Assembly: GCA_014728185.1 (NCBI GenBank)
Contig: WJMB01000253.1
Location: 1-5,465 of the forward strand
DNA from: Candidatus Coatesiibacteriota bacterium
GTDB lineage: Bacteria > RBG-13-66-14
Reading direction: 5' to 3'
Length of the DNA stretch: 5,465 nucleotides
Shown: one piece after another, positions 1 to 5,230 of the stretch
How the letters are laid out: each line of letters begins with the position of its first letter
Position numbering within the stretch: the first letter of the stretch is position 1
Program-made: the position numbers and the translations under genes
The notes under the pieces: model-generated
Database searches by the model: none
What the model was told of the DNA's origin: nothing
What the model saw: only the letters and a program-made list of their open reading frames with translations

Positions 1-1
1 C

Positions 2-691
2 AACGGCGGCGAGGCCAAGATCTACACCGTCATCGCCGTGACCAACCGCAGCCGCGGCACCCGGGGCATCTCGGCCTTCATCGTCGAGGAGGGCGCCGAG
101 GGCTTCAACTACGGCAAGAAGGAAGACAAGATGGGCATCCGGGCCTCCTCGACACGCGAGCTCTCTTTCTCCGATTGCTTCGTGCCCGAGGAGAACCTGC
201 TGGGCCGCGAGGGGCTGGGCTTCGCCGTGGCCATGCGCACCCTGGACCGCACCCGCCCCGGCGTGGCCGCCCAGGCCCTGGGCATCGCCCAGGCCGCCTT
301 CGAGCTCGCCGCCGACTATTCCCGCGAGCGCGTGCAGTTCGGCAAGACCATCTCCAGCTTCCAGGCCATCCAGTTCATGCTGGCCGACATGGCCACCGAG
401 ATCGAGGCCGCCCGCGCCCTGGTCTACCAGACCGCCCGCAACATCGACTCCGGCTACAAGAACATCTCCAAGATCAGCGCGATGTGCAAGCTCTACGCCT
501 CCGACGTCGCCATGCGCGTCACCACCGACGCCGTACAGGTGATGGGCGGCTACGGCTACATGAAGGACTACCCGGCCGAGAAGCTGATGCGCGACGCCAA
601 GATCACCCAGATCTACGAGGGCACCAACCAGATCCAGCGCCTGGTCATCGCCACCAATCTGATCAAGGAGCGGGCCATGGCCGCCGACTAA
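2..691 (+). CDS. Acyl-CoA dehydrogenase, C-terminal part (5' end outside window)
   Basis: This is an FAD-dependent cytosolic flavoenzyme that would oxidise an acyl-CoA to the trans-2-enoyl-CoA and pass electrons to an electron-transfer flavoprotein. The frame is open from base 2 and gives 229 residues; the family is usually about 380, so roughly 150 N-terminal residues lie upstream. The visible part begins at the NGG that follows the FIT motif of the middle beta domain. It runs through the RVQFG FAD-contact motif (visible residues 110-114) and the helical C-terminal domain. The second family signature fits: QVMGGYGY, then D, K and D at the expected spacing. The catalytic-base position of the short/medium-chain and butyryl-CoA type is present as the Glu of YEGTNQIQR (visible residue 206, codon 617-619). 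An internal ATG at 38 is not the start, because homologous sequence continues upstream of it. Codons nearly all end in C or G. A terminator follows 23 bases after the stop. Substrate chain length cannot be read from this fragment. Confidence 0.95.
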   Translation, partial: NGGEAKIYTVIAVTNRSRGTRGISAFIVEEGAEGFNYGKKEDKMGIRASSTRELSFSDCFVPEENLLGREGLGFAVAMRTLDRTRPGVAAQALGIAQAAFELAADYSRERVQFGKTISSFQAIQFMLADMATEIEAARALVYQTARNIDSGYKNISKISAMCKLYASDVAMRVTTDAVQVMGGYGYMKDYPAEKLMRDAKITQIYEGTNQIQRLVIATNLIKERAMAAD

Positions 692-714
692 CCCCGCCGG
701 GACCGGCTGCGACC

Positions 715-739
715 ACGGCGGTGATCTCACCGCCGTTTT
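715..739 (+). terminator. Intrinsic terminator of the acyl-CoA dehydrogenase gene
   Basis: A perfect 10-bp inverted repeat, ACGGCGGTGA (715-724) and TCACCGCCGT (727-736), is separated by only TC; in RNA the loop would open to four or more bases. It runs into TTTT (736-739). It lies 23 bases after the TAA of the acyl-CoA dehydrogenase. This is the standard rho-independent layout and should isolate that gene from everything downstream. Confidence 0.9.
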
Positions 740-755
740 GCTTGCCTGTTGCTTG

Positions 756-812
756 TTCTCCGTAGGTTAAAGCACGGAGAAGGGCGCTTGGGATCACTTG
801 TCCGTCACGGAC
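756..812. repeat. Two small inverted repeats just after the first terminator
   Basis: TTCTCCGT (756-763) pairs perfectly with ACGGAGAA (774-781) across a 10-base loop. GTCCGT (800-805) pairs with ACGGAC (807-812) around a single C. Neither is followed by a T run, so they are not obvious terminators. They sit between the real terminator and the start of repeat block A; the second lies inside the conserved start of that block. Confidence 0.5.
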
Positions 813-922
813 CGGGGTGTTACTGAATATCGTTCACTTATCAGCAGTTAGCGAGCGAGCAGGTTAGCACCTGCATTAGCTGTTTGTGGCGGGTCAAGTG
901 GGTTTCTATATTGCTGTTAGAG

Positions 923-1283
923 ATCATGGAACGTGATTAAACCAAATCAAGGCGGATAACAAGAGATGGTATCGTATGCCCTGTTCGGACCGTGCTGAGA
1001 TTGTAATCTGCTGATAATACACGGGGTAGCAGCAGATGAACCTGTCACTTATCAGCAGTCAAACAGCGGCGTCCGCAAGGGACGCGCTCAGTGGGCAAAC
1101 TGCCCTGCCTAGCAACCGGTTAACAACCACCCGATAGCCACTCGACTCATAACTGCATCATTATCAAGCTATAAGGCTGCGCATAGTAGGGCCGGAATCA
1201 GGGTCGGGAGCACCATATCAGCGATTGCTGCTCGGTGAACCTATCTATATCCGCCCCGCTTTGGTCCAATCACGTTTCATGAT
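923..1283. repeat. Long imperfect inverted repeat (36-base arms) inside copy A
   Basis: The left arm 923-958 and the reverse complement of the right arm 1248-1283 agree at 30 of 36 positions by hand count. Both begin ATCATG and end GGCGGATA in the arm's own direction. Five of the six differences are A/G transitions. The arms enclose about 290 bases. This resembles the terminal inverted repeats of a miniature element, or the closing stem of a large structured RNA. No flanking target-site duplication was evident. Confidence 0.6.
1008..1105 (+). repeat. Cluster of three hairpins in copy A
   Basis: Three perfect inverted repeats lie in a row. CTGCTGATAA (1008-1017) pairs with TTATCAGCAG (1049-1058) across a 31-base loop. 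GCGTCC (1069-1074) pairs with GGACGC (1080-1085) across GCAAG. GGGCA (1093-1097) pairs with TGCCC (1101-1105) across AAC. In inverted copy B the corresponding place has a different stem, CTGCAAG (4371-4377) with CTTGCAG (4414-4420). Hairpin-rich structure may therefore be kept while sequence drifts. Folding was not computed. Confidence 0.5.
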
Positions 1284-1487
1284 ACCAACACGCATTCCCA
1301 GCAGATTACAACCAAGCGATCTATCCTGAACCGGAAGCGCGATCCCACAACTAACAATCATTTCGCCGTATCCTGACGCCCTGCATGATGCCTGTTTCAG
1401 AAGGCGGAACGCGCCGTCAAATCCGGAAGGCCGCTGCTTGTACCTGAGCCTGTCCGCCGGACGATGATCACCGGACTGACGACCCCG

Positions 1488-1545
1488 AGGTTTAAGGTAT
1501 AAGGTTTGAAAGTACCAGGTTTGAAGGTTCTAGGTTTGAAGACGC
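1488..1545. repeat. AGGTTTGAA short tandem repeat, four units
   Basis: Four units start at 1488 (AGGTTTAA), 1502, 1517 and 1532 (each AGGTTTGAA), with periods of 14, 15 and 15 bases and variable spacers. On either side are longer diverged direct repeats: a CGGACTGAYGAYCCC stretch at about 1472-1486 and again at about 1562-1576, and GGATATCTG at about 1549 and 1613. The segment lies between copy A and the gatA upstream region. No function is evident; it looks like low-complexity tandem duplication. Confidence 0.7.
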
Positions 1546-1888
1546 AGGGATATCTGACCCTCGGACTGATGATCCCCCGGTTGTGCCGCCCGACCTTGAT
1601 GCCCCGCTCAGTGGATATCTGCCCCTTTCTGACTGCTGTCTGCCGGTCGACACAGATGATTTGTAAACAGGAAAAAGAGGGCATCGGAAAACAGTAGCTA
1701 GTAGTAGGGGCTGTGGATTGGTTGACAAAGGCGAGACCGGATTGGCAAACTCTTAGCGAAACACAGTTTGAGAGAACATGACCTCTTGATAAGTCTGTTG
1801 AATAACGCGGCAAGCCGCCACAAGGCTTTATGACGTATAACCGCGAGATGGTCAGCGAAAACAAGGGGATAGGGAATTCGGGCCATAT

Positions 1889-1917
1889 GTTGAAAAAGTG
1901 TTGAAAAAGTGGAAAAA
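1889..1917. repeat. Phased A-tract tandem repeat
   Basis: GTTGAAAAAGT occurs at 1889-1899 and again at 1900-1910, and is followed by GGAAAAAC, giving three A5 tracts about one helical turn apart. This arrangement is expected to bend DNA. Read on the minus strand it gives TTTTTCCAC and two TTTTTCAACA words, each close to DnaA-box variants of the TTTTCCACA type. It is about 270 bases upstream of gatA and could be an upstream bent-DNA element or a protein-binding array. Confidence 0.55.
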
Positions 1918-1923
1918 CAATCC

Positions 1924-1938
1924 CGACCCACTGGGTCG
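1924..1938. repeat. Interrupted palindrome CGACCCA-C-TGGGTCG
   Basis: Seven bases pair perfectly with seven across one central C. It lies 14 bases from the start of the A-tract run's final unit and about 250 bases upstream of gatA. The form suits a dimeric repressor site, or a hairpin with a three-base loop. No T run follows, so it is not a terminator. Its role is unknown. Confidence 0.4.
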
Positions 1939-2189
1939 AATGATGATAAACAAAGAAGGATGGCCGATTAACACCAATCAACAACGTTATCAACAACCCG
2001 AACGAAATGCAGTCGCCTTTGTTAACTAAGCCGGTATCAGGGACCTCTGGAAGGTGGACGACCGCGGAGATCGGCCGATGGGTGTAAGCGCTTGAAAACG
2101 ACGGTCTGGAAAGGTTGATAAGACCGCAAGTGTAGCTGTTTGAGATGTTTGACCAGGCCGATCGGGGAGAGATGAAAGCAGGGTGGAGT

Positions 2190-3620
2190 ATGCGGAAGAC
2201 GGTGGCGAGAATGCGCGAGGATGATACGAAGCTCCGCGAGGTGGTATACGCGGCCTTGAACGAGGCCCGCCGGGCGAAGGACGAGTACAACGCTTTCATC
2301 AGCCTGGTTGATGGTCAAGCTCTGGATGAACGCCTGAGTGAACTCGCTGCTTTATCGGCGGAAGAAAAGACCGCCCGGACGCTCTTTGGCGTGCCCCTGG
2401 CGGTCAAGGACAACATCTGCTGGAAGGGTCTGCCGACGACCTGCGCCAGCAGATTGCTCGACGGCTTTCAAACAAGTTACACGGCCACGGTGGTGGAGCG
2501 GCTGGAGAACGCCGGCGCCGTGGTCATCGGCAAGACCAATCTGGACGAGTTCGCCTTCGGCTCCTCCAACGAGACCAGCGACTGGGGAGCGGTGAAGAAT
2601 CCCCATGATCCAGAGCGGGTGCCCGGAGGCTCCTCCGGGGGCAGCGCCGTGGCGGCGGCCCTCGGGGTGCCCTTGACACTGGGCTCGGACACCGGGGGGA
2701 GCGTGCGCCAGCCGGCGGCCTTCTGCGGCGTGTACGGTCTCAAGCCTACCTACGGCCGACTCTCCCGATACGGTCTGGTTTCCTTCGCCAGCTCGATGGA
2801 CCAGATCGGCCTCTTCGCCCGGGACCCCTGGTTGCTGAGGATGGCTCTCGAGGCGGCCTCTGGCGTCGACGAGCGCGACGCCACCACCCGGGAGCGCGAA
2901 GCCGACCACCTCGGCTTTAAGACCGGGATGAACATCGGCTGGCTCGAGGAGTTCAGCGGCGAGAAGGGTGTCCAGCCCGCGGTTGCCGCTGGAATGGAAG
3001 AGTTGTTGTCCGTGTTCGAGGATGCGGGCTGCCGAATAATGCAAGTCAGCATCCCCGAGATCCGCCATTCCACCGCCGTCTATATGCTGACGGCCATCGC
3101 CGAGGCCTCGAGCAACCTATCGCGCTTCGACGGCGTCAACTACGGAGTGCGACGAAGGGAGATGGGGGGCGACGCGGTGCTCGGCGACGGGGCCGACCGA
3201 CTCCAGCGCAGCTATGCCGCCACTCGGGGGCTGGGCTTCGGCGACGAGGTCAAGCGCCGGATCATGCTGGGAACCTTCGCCCTGGCCGAGGGCTACTACG
3301 ACGCCTACTACCTGCGGGCCCAGAAAGTTCGCACCCTGATCCGCCGCGAGTTCGAACGGGCCTTCGACGAGGTCGACCTGATCGCCTGCCCGACCACACC
3401 GACCACGGCCTTCAAGCTTGGCGAGAAGCTGGCCGACCCCATCGCGATGTACCTGGCCGACATGTTCACCAACCCGGCGAATCTGGCCGGTCTGCCCGCC
3501 CTTTCGATACCTTGGGGGACCGACGAAGCCGGGTTGCCCATCGGGATGCAGCTCATCGGTCCGCGCTTCTCCGAGGAGAGACTGCTCGAGGCCGCGGCGG
3601 CGGTCGAGCGGAAGGGTTGA
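2190..3620 (+). CDS. gatA: Asp-tRNA(Asn)/Glu-tRNA(Gln) amidotransferase subunit A
   Basis: GatA is the glutaminase subunit of GatCAB. It releases ammonia from glutamine and channels it to GatB, which converts mischarged Glu-tRNA(Gln) or Asp-tRNA(Asn) to the amide form in the cytosol. The amidase-signature fold is complete: GVPLAVKDNI carries the catalytic Lys (residue 73 from this start), GGSSGGSA the cis-Ser (148) and GSDTGGSVRQPA the nucleophilic Ser (171). GatA-specific stretches follow, including GLKPTYGRLSRYGLV, SSMDQIG, YYDAYYLRAQKVRTLI, FTNPANLAGLPALSIPWG and GLPIGMQLIGPRF. The length is 476 residues, near the usual 480-490, but the C-terminus stops at AAAAVERKG, about a dozen residues before the usual end. 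The start is uncertain: 2190 gives a normal N-terminal helix, with AGGG and GGTGG upstream. ATGs at 2145 (just after an in-frame TAG), 2172 (GGGGAG very close) and 2211 are alternatives. There is no gatC or gatB in the window, and a terminator follows. Confidence 0.95.
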   Translation: MRKTVARMREDDTKLREVVYAALNEARRAKDEYNAFISLVDGQALDERLSELAALSAEEKTARTLFGVPLAVKDNICWKGLPTTCASRLLDGFQTSYTATVVERLENAGAVVIGKTNLDEFAFGSSNETSDWGAVKNPHDPERVPGGSSGGSAVAAALGVPLTLGSDTGGSVRQPAAFCGVYGLKPTYGRLSRYGLVSFASSMDQIGLFARDPWLLRMALEAASGVDERDATTREREADHLGFKTGMNIGWLEEFSGEKGVQPAVAAGMEELLSVFEDAGCRIMQVSIPEIRHSTAVYMLTAIAEASSNLSRFDGVNYGVRRREMGGDAVLGDGADRLQRSYAATRGLGFGDEVKRRIMLGTFALAEGYYDAYYLRAQKVRTLIRREFERAFDEVDLIACPTTPTTAFKLGEKLADPIAMYLADMFTNPANLAGLPALSIPWGTDEAGLPIGMQLIGPRFSEERLLEAAAAVERKG

Positions 3621-3659
3621 CGCCTCGGGCTCGAACAATGGAAGGGTGTGGTTAGTAAG

Positions 3660-3684
3660 AGCGGGTCCAATTGGATCCGCTTTT
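3660..3684 (+). terminator. Intrinsic terminator of gatA
   Basis: AGCGGGTCC (3660-3668) and GGATCCGCT (3673-3681) form a 9-bp stem with one G-T wobble and an AATT loop. The stem runs into TTTT (3681-3684). It lies 40 bases after the gatA stop, so gatA transcription very likely ends here without a downstream partner gene. Confidence 0.88.
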
Positions 3685-3712
3685 CACAGCGATGCGACAG
3701 CACCTGGATAGT

Positions 3713-3876
3713 CCAGGCGCATAGTCGAGCCGACGCGGTCAGCAAGGCAGGCATCAGAGTTATTCACCTGCGGCGGCTCACAGCAAATATCATCCTGGTT
3801 CAGCTTAGGGATTATCACACCCACTTGAACCGGATTAGGCATCATGGCTGTTGTTCGGACCAAATCAGGGCTGATA
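3713..3876 (+). repeat. Repeat family, copy D (direct, degraded)
   Basis: Bases 3713-3825 align with 4551-4667 in direct orientation, beginning with the shared words CCAGGCGCAT and GTCGAG, then CAGCAAG, GCGGC and GGTTCAG in the same order. The segment then continues into TTCGGACC...GCTGATA (3855-3876), also present in copies A and C. TGTTCGGACCA (3852-3862) is exactly complementary to TGGTCCGAACA (4849-4859) in copy C, so D and C end in facing arms. No open frame is shared. It directly follows the gatA terminator. Confidence 0.6.
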
Positions 3877-4164
3877 AAGAGAGCTTCACGAGCAAGAATT
3901 GGCAGTTTAGTTGCCTTCGGCTTGAATCCCGATAGGCATCACACACGATCCCGGACCAGATAGTTTCAACTCTAAACACCGACCCACCTCGTAAAATGGC
4001 GGCTGATAGGAGGCAATGTCGAAAAAGTTGAGCCAGCAACCTTGCCTCTTGGCGCATACTCGTTATATATACGCATGTTGTTAGCTCACTTGGGATCGAT
4101 GCGTCATCATCGAGGCCCATGAAGCCAGCAGTTCCTTTTGAACGCTGAGAAGTCAGAACGGGCA
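3877..4164. other. Gap segment with nothing recognised
   Basis: No gene, RNA family or clear repeat copy was found. An AGGAGG at 4008-4013 lies only two bases before an ATG (4016) that opens a 21-codon frame; this spacing is too short to support a gene. The minus-strand frame over 3842-4219 has no recognisable motifs and crosses repeat copies, so it is not called. Confidence 0.5.
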
Positions 4165-4543
4165 TAACAGGAATGAGAAAACCATTTAACCCGCCACTAC
4201 AGCTAATGCAAAGTGCCAACCTGCTTGCCCGCTAACTGCGATAATTGAACGATATTCAGTAACACCCTGGTCCATGACAGCCAAGTGATACCTTCCGATA
4301 CCATCATGCGCAGTCTTGTTACTTGATATTGTGCCAGTTATAAGTCGAGTGGCAATCGGGTGGCCGTTATCTGCAAGCCGCTGGGCAGGACAGGCTATCC
4401 ACCAAGCAGGCACCTTGCAGCCGCAACGTTTTAAACTGCTGATAAGTGACAGGCGCATCTGCTGCAAAACGTGTAATAACAGAGGAATACATCGATTACC
4501 CGGTTCGAGCAGGGTATATGATCCCTGTCTGTTTATAGCCTTG
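4165..4543 (-). repeat. Repeat family, copy B (inverted)
   Basis: Read on the minus strand, 4543-4291 matches copy A block 2 (948 to about 1200) and 4289-4165 matches copy A block 1 (793-919). The closest stretches are 22 and 19 identical bases. The two blocks are in the opposite order to copy A, so B is not a simple inverted duplicate. The minus-strand open frame 4186-4605 covers most of this copy, but the corresponding frame in A is broken by stops. This argues that the sequence is not protein-coding. Confidence 0.75.
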
Positions 4544-4550
4544 AGAACAG

Positions 4551-4940
4551 CCAGGCGCATTGTCGAGTTGAAGCCTTCAGCAAGCAAGCAGTATGAGCAA
4601 ATCACTTGTAGCGGCGCTTAGCAGCTTCAAATACAGGTTCAGTTTCGAGTGATGATCCCACAGCTTATTGTGATGACACTGTTCCCGCATGGACGCGTGC
4701 CCTCTTCGGATCGGGTCGCGATTGCAATCCGCTGATAGCGGCATCGTTATCAAGCGCTAGGGCTGAACAAATCGGTATCGGGAAGACCGTCGGAGGAGCC
4801 CGGTCAGCGAATGCCCGCTCGATGTACCCGTCATAATCCGCCCCGGTCTGGTCCGAACAGCTTCCCTGAAGCCGTCTCTCTTTGCAAGCCCCTGTTGGTT
4901 AGAGCATGATCCAGGATGCCCTTCCGTTTCAGACCGGCTC
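4551..4940 (+). repeat. Repeat family, copy C (direct, internally deleted)
   Basis: It starts eight bases after the end of inverted copy B, so B and C are arranged back to back. Bases 4551-4667 match copy D. Bases 4689-4737 match A 966-1015, and 4741 to about 4873 match A 1155-1283, with shared words GCTGATA, TTATCAAGC, ATCCGCCCCG and TGGTCC. About 138 bases present in A (1017-1154) are missing and replaced by three. A weaker match resumes at 4915-4934. There are no recognised coding frames. Confidence 0.65.
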
Positions 4941-5033
4941 ACTCCCCTGCGATTCACGATCCGGTTGCTGGTGCCAATCCCAGGGAGAGCGGCGCTTATG
5001 CCGTAATGAACATGATCGAGAGGGTTGGTCCGT

Positions 5034-5052
5034 CAGGCGGCGATACCGCCTG
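5034..5052 (+). repeat. Perfect 7-bp hairpin
   Basis: CAGGCGG (5034-5040) and CCGCCTG (5046-5052) close a five-base CGATA loop. No T run follows. It lies about 50 bases upstream of the arsR promoter candidate and could mark the end of the preceding repeat region. No function is assigned. Confidence 0.45.
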
Positions 5053-5098
5053 GGCTTCCAGTCGAGGAGTAATAAATGGGGAATAGATCAGATAAACC

Positions 5099-5127
5099 TT
5101 GCGTAATTTCGAAAAGAGGAATATAAT
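5099..5127 (+). promoter_or_regulatory. Candidate sigma-70 promoter for arsR
   Basis: TTGCGT (5099-5104) and a consensus TATAAT (5122-5127) are separated by exactly 17 bases, in a locally AT-rich stretch. The predicted start of transcription, near 5134, would fall inside the 12-bp palindrome that follows, giving an arsR leader of roughly 97 bases. A second perfect TATAAT at 5158-5163 lacks a good -35 and may be an alternative. This is a prediction from consensus only. Confidence 0.55.
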
Positions 5128-5132
5128 CACCG

Positions 5133-5144
5133 AGTCATATGACT
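5133..5144. promoter_or_regulatory. Candidate ArsR-family operator, 12-bp perfect palindrome
   Basis: AGTCATATGACT is its own reverse complement and lies between the two TATAAT boxes. A dimer bound here would cover the start point of the first promoter and the -35 area of the second. ArsR/SmtB repressors usually bind AT-rich dyads overlapping their own promoter, so autorepression is the natural reading. The site is shorter than many 12-2-12 type operators. Confidence 0.5.
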
Positions 5145-5183
5145 GACCGCTCACCTTTATAATCGCCGTCCCGAAAGCTCCTT

Positions 5184-5222
5184 GACGATCATCCGAGACG
5201 ATCATCCGAGACAATCATCCGA
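5184..5222 (+). repeat. Three 13-bp direct repeats in the arsR leader
   Basis: GACGATCATCCGA is found at 5184-5196 and 5197-5209, and with one change (GACAATCATCCGA) at 5210-5222. The third unit ends inside the Shine-Dalgarno region GAGGAG (5221-5226). The core CGATCAT is the exact complement of ATGATCG (5231-5237), which contains the arsR start codon. The array may act as a protein-binding site or as an RNA that pairs with the start region. Confidence 0.85.
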
Positions 5223-5230
5223 GGAGAGCA

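Larger units (their letters stand above)
793..1402 (+). repeat. Repeat family, copy A (non-coding, composite)
   Basis: This gap segment is alignable by eye with three other places in the window. Block 1 (793-919) matches the reverse complement of 4165-4289, including 22 identical bases (815-836 against 4246-4267). Block 2 (948 to about 1200) matches the reverse complement of 4291-4543, including 19 identical bases at 1041-1059. Bases 966-1015 and 1155-1283 match 4689-4737 and 4741 to about 4873 in direct orientation, and a short match near 1385-1402 corresponds to 4915-4934. All reading frames are interrupted and base use is far more AT-rich than in the genes. I recognise no transposase, tRNA or known RNA family. 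It could be a non-autonomous mobile element remnant or a structured intergenic repeat; function unknown. Confidence 0.75.
1403..2144. other. Non-coding gap upstream of gatA (second half)
   Basis: Apart from the tandem repeats and palindrome listed separately, I see no gene here. The long open frames on the minus strand show no family motifs, have a mixed codon third position unlike the real genes, and begin inside gatA. TTATCA and TTGATAA-type words are frequent (1783-1792, about 1987-1996, 2115-2122). A TTGACA at 1722-1727 has no acceptable -10 at a normal distance, so I do not call a gatA promoter with confidence. Confidence 0.6.

Noticed and set aside
1488..1545. tRNA TPsiC-like GGTTCTA within the tandem repeat
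   Set aside because: No acceptor, D or anticodon stems can be built around it; it is part of the AGGTTTGAA repeat.
1722..1727. TTGACA as a gatA -35 box
   Set aside because: No acceptable -10 lies 16-18 bases downstream, and it is more than 400 bases from gatA.
1397..2299. 300-codon open frame on the minus strand overlapping the gatA 5' end
   Set aside because: Its start lies inside gatA, no family motif is visible, acidic residues are scarce, and codon third positions are not GC-biased like the real genes. The length is notable at this composition, so a transcript check would be fair, but I do not call a gene.
2352..3068. Long minus-strand frame antisense to gatA
   Set aside because: It is a typical shadow frame of a GC-rich gene; gatA on the plus strand is unambiguous.
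4008..4081. Small ORF after AGGAGG near 4016
   Set aside because: Only two bases separate the Shine-Dalgarno-like sequence from ATG, and the 21-residue product has no support.
3842..4219. 125-codon minus-strand open frame
   Set aside because: No recognisable motifs, no good ribosome site seen, and it crosses two repeat copies.
4186..4605. 139-codon minus-strand open frame over copy B
   Set aside because: The homologous sequence in copy A has in-frame stops and indels that are not multiples of three, so coding is not conserved.
793..4940. Insertion sequence or transposase gene
   Set aside because: Inverted arms exist, but no transposase motif or coherent long frame was found and no target-site duplication was seen; at most a non-autonomous relic.
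692..5230. CRISPR array
   Set aside because: Repeat copies are long, diverged and unevenly spaced; there is no short identical repeat with regular unique spacers, and no cas gene.
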